The notes under the pieces are model-generated. The model saw nothing but the letters and a program-made list of their open reading frames with translations, had not been told where the DNA came from and did not search any database. This document shows, piece after piece, positions 43,979-51,185 of a DNA stretch of 62,132 nucleotides. Source of the DNA: Nitrosomonadales bacterium (GTDB lineage Bacteria > Pseudomonadota > Gammaproteobacteria > Burkholderiales > Gallionellaceae); the NCBI GenBank assembly GCA_016195965.1, contig JACPYR010000058.1, positions 1 through 62,132 on the forward strand, written 5' to 3'. The position numbers were made by a program, and so were the translations under genes. Every line of letters begins with the position of its first letter. Position 1 is the stretch's first letter.

Positions 43979-44194
43979 TTAAACTGCGCGGGGCAAAGTG
44001 CGCTCAGCCATACGCTGTAAAATCCACTGGTCTATTTCGCTTTCGACAAAAGCTATGCGGCGACCGAGGCGGCAAGGCTGCGGGAATGCACCGCTCGCAA
44101 TCAGTTCGTATATTCTGGATTTACCAAGGCAGGTACGATCCTGCACGTCTGGTTTGAGGGGGATTAAGCGGACTTGCGTGGCTGGGTTTTGCAT
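43979..44194 (-). CDS. AlpA family regulator/excisionase-like
   Basis: A 71-residue AlpA-type MerR-like winged helix protein: QDRTCLGKSRIYELIASGAF then PQPCRLGRRIAFVESEIDQW and IL. AlpA proteins control integrase expression and excision of cryptic prophages and islands. It is 12 bases upstream of the replication gene, so the two are one unit. GGAGAAG precedes the ATG. Its promoter region has an inverted TGCATATAT/ATATATGCA pair (44190-44235). Confidence 0.85.
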   Translation of the reverse strand: MQNPATQVRLIPLKPDVQDRTCLGKSRIYELIASGAFPQPCRLGRRIAFVESEIDQWILQRMAERTLPRAV

Positions 44195-44235
44195 ATATCT
44201 TCTCCGTGGTGGTTGCGACGGAATGAAATATATGC
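44190..44235 (-). promoter_or_regulatory. Inverted repeat at the alpA start
   Basis: TTGCATATAT (44189-44198) faces ATATATGCA (44226-44234). The left arm covers the start codon of the AlpA-like gene, so protein binding or RNA pairing here could repress its expression. Confidence 0.35.
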
Positions 44236-44255
44236 ACCGTGAATCGGTACCCCGG

Positions 44256-44852
44256 CTATTGAGACAACTTTCTGAGTTTCCCTATTTTGGTTGCGAAAGT
44301 GCTGCGCTGTATCCTAGCCGTTTTCCCATTGGCGCGGGTGTATGTGTACGCTGATTTTCTTGGCTCGCTATTGTTGCGCCGCTCTTTGGGTGTGCAACCC
44401 GCATCGCTCAACTCGCTGAAGAGGTGTGGCCATAAATCTGCCGGACGCTCAAAATCCCCAAGCTCATCTTTGCGCCCCGCTAGACGTCCCATTATGTCGG
44501 CAACGGTTTCGGCGTTTTCAAGTTTCCCCCGAGACTTCTGCGCATGGGCGCTTTGAGTGTCCGAGAACGTGTCAGACAAAGGTGCAGCGGCATCAAGCGC
44601 GGTTTGGATCAGTTCAACTATTCGCTTGTAATCAGCAAACTTTTCGACGGTTAAATCTTGCTCCACCTTACGCAGTGCGCATTCGCCGATCAGTTGCTCC
44701 CGCGATAAGTTCAGCCGGGTAATGATTTCGATTTCAGCCACGACGCGCGCTTGACCGGTTGCAGCGCGTGCAGCACTGCTTGTCAAATAAGCGGCGCGGA
44801 ATTCATCAAGCAGACCTGCAACCACTGCAAGTTTGGACTGATACTCACTCAT
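44256..44852 (-). CDS. Hypothetical protein of the element (198 aa)
   Basis: A 198-residue, largely helical protein. The N-terminal half has helices (LAVVAGLLDEFRAAYLTSSA, QLIGECALRKVEQDLTVEKF); the C-terminal half is Ser/Arg-rich and basic (ADLWPHLFSELSDAGCTPKE ... GKTARIQRSTFATKIGKLRK). This last part looks like a DNA-binding module and recalls DNA-binding proteins encoded next to integrases in islands. No domain was firmly recognised. The start overlaps the integrase stop by four bases (ATGA), so they are co-translated. Confidence 0.75.
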   Translation of the reverse strand: MSEYQSKLAVVAGLLDEFRAAYLTSSAARAATGQARVVAEIEIITRLNLSREQLIGECALRKVEQDLTVEKFADYKRIVELIQTALDAAAPLSDTFSDTQSAHAQKSRGKLENAETVADIMGRLAGRKDELGDFERPADLWPHLFSELSDAGCTPKERRNNSEPRKSAYTYTRANGKTARIQRSTFATKIGKLRKLSQ

Positions 44853-46054
44853 GCCGCCCCCCTGACCAGCGCCACCACGTTGCCCCTGCTGGCGCAATAA
44901 TTACCCCAAGCGGTCATCAGCTCCCTGCGCTTATCGAATAAGTCGCTGCGCTGATATGAAGCCTCTACCTCGTTAGGGTTGGTATGTGCCAGCGCTGCCT
45001 CAAGTATCGCGCTCGGGTAGCTTGTGACCTCCGCACCCCACATTCTGAATGATGACCTGAAACCGTGCGTGGTTACATCGGGCGCGACACTGTGCAAGGT
45101 CTTATTCACAGCTACATCGGACAGCAACCCGCCCCGGTCGCTCATGAAGACGCGCTCAGAGTCGCCCAGTCTCCATTCCTGCATCTTGAGCAATATCTGC
45201 ATGGCTTCATCGCTTAATGGTACTCGCTGCATGTTACCCGCCTTCATGCGGTGCGCCGGGATCGTCCAAGTTTTCGCGTTCAAGTCGATTTCACCCCACA
45301 ATGCGCCGCGCACCTCGCCTGAGCGGGCAGCGGTCAGGATCGTGAACCGCAAGCAATAGGCTGAAACAAAATCCTTCTCGCGCAATGCCGACATGATACG
45401 CGGCACATCTGCATACGGTGCGGCTGCATGGTGTACGCGCTTTGTTACCTTACTTGGCTTCGGTAAAACGTGATCGAGGTTGCCTTTCCACCGTGCCGGG
45501 TTATAGCGACCATGCGCGCCTTCGTGGACAGTGGCAAAATCCAGCACCGCTTCGATACGTTGCCGAAGACGTGAGGCGGTTTCTGTTTTGGTAGTCCATA
45601 TCGGCAGCAGGATAGCCTTCACATCGGCAAGCGTCACATCGGCGGGCAATTTTTTGCCGATGGTAGGTATGGCGTATTGCTGGAGAGTCGCTGCCCATTG
45701 CGCCGTATGCTTGGCGTTGCGCCAGCCGCTGCTTTTGTTCTTGATTACCTCGTCCGCGCAATCTTCAAATTTCATCACTTTGGCGATGCGCCTATTCAGC
45801 AATACCGCCGGATTATCGCCATCCGCTAGGGCAGAACGCATCCTGCCTGCCAATTCTCGCGCCTGGGCTAACGAGCGGTCATCCTTCGAGCCGATACCCA
45901 ACTCGCTGACCGCGCCTGCGACCTTGTACCTGAATACCCAAGACCGCGCCCCGCTATCCTTCACGCGCAGATAGAGGTTGCCCCCGTCACTGTGGAAACC
46001 TGCCGCTAATGTGTCCACCTGCCGCGCTGTCAGTATTGCTATTCTCTTCGCCAT
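44849..46054 (-). CDS. Tyrosine-type integrase (DUF4102/P4-like)
   Basis: A 401-residue tyrosine recombinase that integrates and excises the element at tRNA-Ser. The N-terminal DUF4102 arm-binding domain is present (LTARQVDTLAAGFHSDGGNL then YLRVKDSGARSWVFRYKVAG), then a core-binding SAM-like domain and the catalytic domain with Arg244 (TAARSGEVRG), His330-x-x-Arg333 (THGFRSSFR), His357 and Tyr367 (VEASYQRSDLF). Length is full, so it should be active. It lies 177 bases from the attR core, oriented inward as usual for P4-type islands. Confidence 0.95.
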   Translation of the reverse strand: MAKRIAILTARQVDTLAAGFHSDGGNLYLRVKDSGARSWVFRYKVAGAVSELGIGSKDDRSLAQARELAGRMRSALADGDNPAVLLNRRIAKVMKFEDCADEVIKNKSSGWRNAKHTAQWAATLQQYAIPTIGKKLPADVTLADVKAILLPIWTTKTETASRLRQRIEAVLDFATVHEGAHGRYNPARWKGNLDHVLPKPSKVTKRVHHAAAPYADVPRIMSALREKDFVSAYCLRFTILTAARSGEVRGALWGEIDLNAKTWTIPAHRMKAGNMQRVPLSDEAMQILLKMQEWRLGDSERVFMSDRGGLLSDVAVNKTLHSVAPDVTTHGFRSSFRMWGAEVTSYPSAILEAALAHTNPNEVEASYQRSDLFDKRRELMTAWGNYCASRGNVVALVRGAA

Positions 46055-46080
46055 GATGCCCCCCGTTGGTTATCCGTGAG

Positions 46081-46110
46081 GGTAAGAACGTTCTTACCTC
46101 AGTTCTTACC
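46081..46110. promoter_or_regulatory. Arm-type integrase sites, right end
   Basis: A perfect 18-bp palindrome GGTAAGAACGTTCTTACC (46081-46098) plus a further GTTCTTACC copy at 46102. The two direct copies are 12 bases apart, exactly as near attL. They lie in the integrase promoter region, so integrase binding could also autoregulate its gene. Confidence 0.7.
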
Positions 46111-46230
46111 CGATGACACGGATTAGGGCGGATTGTGGCGAACTATCGCGGACGAGTCAAGCGTAAATATCAATGAAATTAAGGTACTTAGTGGACTGTG
46201 GCGACTTACCGCGAACATCGGTTATGCGGA

Positions 46231-46244
46231 CGCCTTCTCCGCCA
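46231..46244. repeat. attR core
   Basis: Exact 14-bp copy of the tRNA-Ser 3' end (CGCCTTCTCCGCCA). Confidence 0.85.
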
Positions 46245-46248
46245 AATG

Positions 46249-46276
46249 CAAAACCGCCCCTCGTGGGCGGTTTTTT
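46249..46276. terminator. Bidirectional terminator, probably the original tRNA-Ser terminator
   Basis: AAACCGCCC-CTCGT-GGGCGGTTTTTT lies six bases beyond attR. Before integration it would have followed the tRNA-Ser gene directly. On the other strand it overlaps the histidine kinase stop. Confidence 0.85.
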
Positions 46277-47636
46277 ATTTGCATTCCAATTGCTTCGGGA
46301 AGGTTACCCGCAGCAGCGCCCCGCCTAAAAGTGCTCCATGGCCGATAGTGATCGAAGCATGATGGTTATGGGCAATTTCTCGGGCGATCGCCAAACCCAG
46401 CCCGCAGCCGTCGACACCCGTCTTATCCAGCCGGTAAAAACGCTCGAATACCCGCTGATGCTCTTCGGGCGGAATGCCTGGGCCGCTGTCTTCGACTTCC
46501 CAATTGACCTGATCTGAGGTGGCGTTGCACCGAACGGTGACGACACCGCCTGCGGGAGTGTAGCGCAGCGCATTATCAACCAGATTGTTAAATAACTCTT
46601 CCAGCCAGACCGGTTCTCCGATCACCTCGGCCGGATGCAACTCAAAACCCAGATCGATGCTGCGCCGCATGGCTAAAGGCATCCAATGCTCTGCCGCATC
46701 CTTGGTCAAACCGGCCAGATCGAGTTGCGTCGCCGATCTCATGTGCCGGGGTTCCAGGCGACTTAAGGTTAAAAGCTGGTGCGCCAGATGGGAAATCCGA
46801 TGTGCTCCAGTAACAATCTTTTGCAGGGATTCAAGCGGGGCGGCGGAACGCAGCGCCATCTCTGCCTCGGCCTGCAACGCTGCAATCGGGGTGCGCAACT
46901 GGTGCGATGCATCTGCGATAAAACGCCGGTTGGCATCCAGCGAGTTAGCGAGACGGGCCAGCAATTCATTGACTTCGGCGAAGATAGGATAAATCTCCTC
47001 CGGAATACCTTGCAGGTGCAACTGGCTCAGATCAGTATGAGTCCGGCGCACCAGCTCTTCACGCAGCGGTTGGATGGACGCCAGCGCATGACGGACACTT
47101 CTGCGTATCATCAAAATAGCGGCAATAATCAACAACCCTTCCGGCACCAGCATCGCCAAGACGATTTCACCCGCAAGCCAGTCCCGTTTCAATTTTGTTT
47201 CTGCGGAGAGGACGATATAGGAGAGACCGTTGTGCTCGGTAGATAAGGCGGCAATCCGCACCGTCTTGCCGTCATGTTTATCATCGTAGTAGAGCTTCCC
47301 GTTTTTAAACGGCTGCGGGGGACGAGGCAATTCGGTATTACCCGCTATTTTTTTGCCATTCGGGTCAACAACTTCATAAAACAATTTATCATAACCATCG
47401 ACCAGCAATACCTTCTCGGCAATAGGAGGCAGCTGCAGATGCAAGTTATTATTTACGACCTCGACCTGACTGGCGAGGGCGAGCGACACGTCCATCAGCG
47501 CCCTGTCATAAGCCACCGTGGCCGCTTTGCGGGCGACAAAATAAACCACGCCGCTCCCGATGATAATAATTGCGGCCATCAGCGGCAGCAGTTGCCAAAG
47601 CAGTTGCCGCGCCAGGCTAGGTTGTCTGCTCTTCAT
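46275..47636 (-). CDS. Two-component sensor histidine kinase (QseC/TctE type)
   Basis: A 453-residue membrane histidine kinase: transmembrane helix about 18-38 (LLPLMAAIIIIGSGVVYFVA), a periplasmic sensor region (about 40-165), second helix (IVLAMLVPEGLLIIAAILMI), HAMP-like linker, H-box DASHQLRTPIAALQAEAEMA, N-box LFNNLVDNALRYTPAGGVVT, D-box DSGPGIPPEEHQRVFERFY and G-box GLGLAIAREIA. The start at 47636 overlaps the response-regulator stop by 20 bases. The divergent efflux operon suggests it senses metal or another envelope stress. Confidence 0.94.
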   Translation of the reverse strand: MKSRQPSLARQLLWQLLPLMAAIIIIGSGVVYFVARKAATVAYDRALMDVSLALASQVEVVNNNLHLQLPPIAEKVLLVDGYDKLFYEVVDPNGKKIAGNTELPRPPQPFKNGKLYYDDKHDGKTVRIAALSTEHNGLSYIVLSAETKLKRDWLAGEIVLAMLVPEGLLIIAAILMIRRSVRHALASIQPLREELVRRTHTDLSQLHLQGIPEEIYPIFAEVNELLARLANSLDANRRFIADASHQLRTPIAALQAEAEMALRSAAPLESLQKIVTGAHRISHLAHQLLTLSRLEPRHMRSATQLDLAGLTKDAAEHWMPLAMRRSIDLGFELHPAEVIGEPVWLEELFNNLVDNALRYTPAGGVVTVRCNATSDQVNWEVEDSGPGIPPEEHQRVFERFYRLDKTGVDGCGLGLAIAREIAHNHHASITIGHGALLGGALLRVTFPKQLECK

Positions 47637-48300
47637 CGGTTCCCATGCTGTAGCCCAGACCTCGCACTGTTCGAATGGACACCCCCGCCCCATCCAGTTT
47701 GGCTCGCAACCTCGAAATCAATTTTTCCACGGTATTCACCGAATTGATATCGTCCTGCCAACCGTACAGAGCCTGCAAGAGCTGCTCTTTGGTGACGATA
47801 CGGCGTGCGCGAATGGCGAGGTACTCCAATGCGGCCAATTCTCTGGAACTTAATTCGATCGACTTATCCTTGACCAAGGCGCGACGGCCAACAGTATCAA
47901 TGCGCAAATCGCCTATGCTTATTTCCGGATCTGCGATGCCATGGCTGCGGCGTATCAGGGATCGGATACGTGCTTCCAGCTCGCTCAGTTCGATGGGTTT
48001 AACCACATAGTCATCCGCACCCAGGTCAAGCAGGCGGACGCGCTCATCCACCGCTTCCCGTGCCGACATCACCAGAACGGGTGTGCGATTGCCGGTATTT
48101 CTAAAACGCTTCAGCACATTGGCACCGTCCCCATCCGGCAACCCCAAATCGAGCAGGATTGCATCGTAGCTCTGGCCTAGCAGCCAACCCTCCGCCTCGC
48201 GGCGGCTGCTGGCCCAATCAACCACATATTTCTCCTGCTGGAGCGCGCGGCATATGACGTCCGCCAAAGGATGGTTATCTTCAACTAGCAGCAAGCGCAT
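47617..48300 (-). CDS. OmpR-family response regulator
   Basis: A 227-residue response regulator: receiver domain with MRLLLVEDNHPLAD, phosphorylation Asp in AILLDLGLPDGDG, MSAREAVDERVRLLDLGADD and the Lys in VVKPIEL; then a winged-helix output domain (ISIGDLRIDTVGRRALVKDK, LSSRELAALEYLAIRARRIV, VNTVEKLISRLRAKLDG, IRTVRGLGYSMG). It is divergent from the efflux genes, and GTCAG direct repeats lie immediately upstream of its start. Confidence 0.95.
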   Translation of the reverse strand: MRLLLVEDNHPLADVICRALQQEKYVVDWASSRREAEGWLLGQSYDAILLDLGLPDGDGANVLKRFRNTGNRTPVLVMSAREAVDERVRLLDLGADDYVVKPIELSELEARIRSLIRRSHGIADPEISIGDLRIDTVGRRALVKDKSIELSSRELAALEYLAIRARRIVTKEQLLQALYGWQDDINSVNTVEKLISRLRAKLDGAGVSIRTVRGLGYSMGTDEEQTT

Positions 48301-48304
48301 AGGC

Positions 48305-48322
48305 AGTCAGGAAGTAGTCAGG
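48305..48322. promoter_or_regulatory. Candidate response-regulator binding site
   Basis: AGTCAGGAAGTAGTCAGG: two direct GTCAG copies 11 bases apart, the helical spacing used by OmpR-type dimers. It lies between the divergent regulator and efflux genes. A near-identical site is at 61556-61571. Confidence 0.55.
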
Positions 48323-48430
48323 TAAATCGTGCATGATATGATTATATGTTGTAATCGAAATTCAGGAATTAAACGAATCCATCCTGCTTGTTTTATTTTG
48401 TCTCTTTTTATTATCACCCGAAAATATTCT

Positions 48431-50026
48431 GTGTCTACTCCCCGATTTCCCTTAGTCCCATTACTGATTTTGGCAATGTTGTCTGGTTGCGCCGCAGGCC
48501 CCGACTTCAAGCGGCCAGTCGCGCCATCCGCCAGCAGCTATGCGCCGGCGAACAATACAGCAGAACCGACTGCATCCGCACCCGTACCGGTCGGAGAGTC
48601 GCAACGCTTTAACCCGGCAGCGGATATTCCGTATGACTGGTGGACATTATTCCGTTCGCCGCAACTCAATGCCTTGATAGAGCATACGCTCAAAGCCAGT
48701 CCCACCATCGAAGCCGCACAAGCCGCATTGCGTCAGGCACATGAAAACGTCGTCACCCAACAGGGATTTTTTTACCCCACGGTCGGCGTAAGCTATGCTC
48801 CCTCGCGCAACATGTTGGCGGGGAATATGGGGGGAAATTCACCCGGCATACAAGGTAATGGCTCCGCCATCCAGACCTACTCCAATCCCGCCGGTCCCGA
48901 CTATAACGGCCCGGCATACTACAACTGGCACACCGCACAACTTTCGGTCGGCTATGTGCCCGATGTGTTCGGTATCAACCGCCGACTCGCCGAATCGGCA
49001 CTGGCTCAAGAACAGTGGCAACAAATGCAACTGCAAGCCACTTATATCACACTCATTTCAAACGTCATCGCAGCCGCTTTCCAGGAGGCCGGCTTGCGTG
49101 CGCAGATCGCGGCTATCAACAACATCATCTCTATTAACCGCGAAAATCTCGAAATTATGCATCGGCAACTTGAACGAGGTTATCTCGCAGAGATCGATGT
49201 GGCGGCACAGGAGGCGCTGCTGGCTCAATCCGAGCAAGCTTTGCCACCGCTCAACAAGCAACTGGAACAAACACGCGACTTGATCCGAGCCTTGGCAGGA
49301 AATCTGCCGGATCAGGAAGTGCCGGAATTTTTTACATTGGCTGATTTTCATCTGCCCGAGGAGTTGCCGTTGAGCCTGCCTTCCACGCTGGTCGAACAAC
49401 GCCCCGACGTACGTGCCGCCGAAGCGCAGCTGCACAGTGCAAGTGCACAATACGGGGTAACCGTCGCCAACAAAATGCCCCAATTCATGGTAACCGCGAA
49501 TGTGGGGGGCATGGCTTCATCACCTGACTGGATGTTTCGTAGCGGGGGTTCATTTTTTAATCTGACCGGCAATATCTCCCAGATAATTTTTGATGGCGGA
49601 ACATTGCGTGCCAAATCTCGCGCCGCCGAGCAGGCGCTGATCCAGGCCGCGGCTCAGTATCGCGGCACGGTTATCACCGCGTTGCAAAATGTGGCCGACA
49701 CCCTGCATGCCATCCGAACTGATGCAGATGCGCTCAAAGCTGCCGCAAAATCCGAGCGCGCCAGCAAAACCGTCCTGGAATTATCAGGCAAGCAATACCA
49801 GCTGGGTTATATTAGTTACCAGAATCTGTTGGCCGCACAGCAAAGTTACCAGCTTGCTGTTATCGGTCTTGCGCAAGCGCAAAGCAGCAGATTAGGCGAC
49901 ACAGCCGCGCTGTATCAATCCCTGGGAGGCGGCTGGTGGAATCGCCCCGAGATGACAGCCACGCAAGACACCGCATCACCCATCGTTCAACCCCACACCT
50001 TGGCACCAGGAGACTCGGCCAAATGA
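48431..50026 (+). CDS. Efflux RND outer-membrane lipoprotein (NodT/CusC type)
   Basis: A 531-residue TolC-like outer-membrane factor. The N-terminus has a lipobox MLSGCAAGPDF, then the NodT start FKRPVAPSASSYAPANN and DIPYDWWTLFRSPQLNALIE. Two OEP repeats follow (about 80-280 and 300-490), with PADL-like LVEQRPDVRAAEAQLHSASA and FDGGTLRAKSRAAEQALIQ. It forms the outer-membrane channel for the adaptor and pump encoded next. The GTG at 48431 is proposed because it gives a proper signal peptide; ATG 48329 would add 34 odd residues. The stop overlaps the adaptor start (ATGA). Confidence 0.9.
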   Translation: MSTPRFPLVPLLILAMLSGCAAGPDFKRPVAPSASSYAPANNTAEPTASAPVPVGESQRFNPAADIPYDWWTLFRSPQLNALIEHTLKASPTIEAAQAALRQAHENVVTQQGFFYPTVGVSYAPSRNMLAGNMGGNSPGIQGNGSAIQTYSNPAGPDYNGPAYYNWHTAQLSVGYVPDVFGINRRLAESALAQEQWQQMQLQATYITLISNVIAAAFQEAGLRAQIAAINNIISINRENLEIMHRQLERGYLAEIDVAAQEALLAQSEQALPPLNKQLEQTRDLIRALAGNLPDQEVPEFFTLADFHLPEELPLSLPSTLVEQRPDVRAAEAQLHSASAQYGVTVANKMPQFMVTANVGGMASSPDWMFRSGGSFFNLTGNISQIIFDGGTLRAKSRAAEQALIQAAAQYRGTVITALQNVADTLHAIRTDADALKAAAKSERASKTVLELSGKQYQLGYISYQNLLAAQQSYQLAVIGLAQAQSSRLGDTAALYQSLGGGWWNRPEMTATQDTASPIVQPHTLAPGDSAK

Positions 50027-51183
50027 TCAAAAATAAAAAAAATGTTATTTCGCTGCTGATTGCCCTGCCCCTGATGGCTGGCGCAGGCTATTGGATATGG
50101 AACAAATATCATACTGCTGACACATCGGCAAACGCTGCAAAACCCGCCCCGCACACAGCTTCCGACACGTTGCATTTCGATGCCAATGCGCCCCAGTTGA
50201 CGTATTTGCATATCAAAGCCGCCGAGGCTTTTCCCGAGCCGTTACTGGAACCGCTTAATGCGCGCATTACCTACGACGACAACTACACTGCGCGGGTATA
50301 TTCCCCGATTTCCGGACGTGTCACAAAAATCGCCGCCGAAGCCGGCCAGCAAGTCAAGGTCGGAGATGTGCTGCTGCAACTGGATTCCCCCGACTACGCA
50401 CAGGCTTCTTCGGATAGCGCCAAGGCCGAGGCTGATCTGTTGCGCAAGCAGCAGGCATTCGAGCGCGCCAGGCAACTGCTGGAGATACAGGGGATGGCAC
50501 GCAAGGATGTCGAATCTGCCGAAGCCGATTGGCATCAGGCTGAGGCTGAAGCACTGCGCGCCAAAGCGCGCCTGAAAAACCTGGCCAGCCATACCACCAC
50601 CACGGAGGGACAATTCATACTGCGCGCACCCCTGGAAGGCACCATCAGTGAACGTCAAGTCAATGCCGGCAGTGAAGTCAGACCCGATGCAACAAGCCCG
50701 TTGTTCGTCATCACCAACCCGCAGCACCTGTGGGCCATCGTTGACCTGCCGGAGATACAACTGGGGAAAATAAAAATTGGGCAACCTGTGTCCATTGAGG
50801 TTGACGCGTATCCCAATGAAGTATTCCCAGGCAGGATCGCCGTTATTGGCGGAACGCTAGACCCGCTTACGCGCCGTATTCAGATTCGCTGTGAACTGGA
50901 AGATGCCAAGCACAAACTTAAACCGGAGATGTACGCGCGCGTCACTCCGAGCGCCGATAGCAAATCCAATTTGCCACGGATTGCAAATTCCGCGCTATTT
51001 ACCCAGGGCGTATCCAGTTTTATTTTCGTGGAACTCTCCCCCGGCGTGTTGCAGCGCCGCCGGGTCTCGTTAGCCCTGCAGGGTCCCGAGTACAGTTATG
51101 TCAAGGAAGGCCTGCATGCCGGTGAACGTGTCGTGACCAGCGGCGCATTGCTGCTGAATTCTGAACTGTCCGGCGAAAACTAA
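50023..51183 (+). CDS. RND efflux periplasmic adaptor (CusB/CzcB-like)
   Basis: A 386-residue membrane-fusion protein: N-terminal membrane anchor (NVISLLIALPLMAGAGYWIW), barrel-sandwich half TARVYSPISGRVTKIAAEAG with QVKVGDVLLQLDSPDYAQA, an alpha-hairpin (about 130-205), the second lipoyl half FILRAPLEGTISERQVNAGS and a beta-barrel TNPQHLWAIVDLPEIQLGKI. CusB-like metal-binding methionines are not obvious, so the substrate may not be Cu/Ag. It links the outer-membrane channel and the pump and is translationally coupled to the channel gene. Confidence 0.93.
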   Translation: MIKNKKNVISLLIALPLMAGAGYWIWNKYHTADTSANAAKPAPHTASDTLHFDANAPQLTYLHIKAAEAFPEPLLEPLNARITYDDNYTARVYSPISGRVTKIAAEAGQQVKVGDVLLQLDSPDYAQASSDSAKAEADLLRKQQAFERARQLLEIQGMARKDVESAEADWHQAEAEALRAKARLKNLASHTTTTEGQFILRAPLEGTISERQVNAGSEVRPDATSPLFVITNPQHLWAIVDLPEIQLGKIKIGQPVSIEVDAYPNEVFPGRIAVIGGTLDPLTRRIQIRCELEDAKHKLKPEMYARVTPSADSKSNLPRIANSALFTQGVSSFIFVELSPGVLQRRRVSLALQGPEYSYVKEGLHAGERVVTSGALLLNSELSGEN

Positions 51184-51185
51184 GC

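Larger units (their letters stand above)
39222..46244. mobile_element. Integrative element in tRNA-Ser (about 7.0 kb)
   Basis: The element is bounded by the 14-bp core repeat at tRNA-Ser and at 46231. All its genes are on the minus strand: integrase, a 198-residue protein, AlpA-like regulator, RepA-like helicase, a zinc-ribbon-like protein, a 30-residue peptide, and 238-, 77- and 76-residue proteins. Arm-type repeats (GTTCTTAC) are near both ends, and an iteron-like block follows the helicase gene. No capsid, tail, relaxase or resistance gene is present. The layout resembles replication-competent satellites and minimal genomic islands; whether it excises or uses a helper is unknown. Confidence 0.88.

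Noticed and set aside
46231-46244. Second tRNA gene fragment
   Set aside because: Only the 14-bp 3' end is present; it is the attR core and not a tRNA gene.
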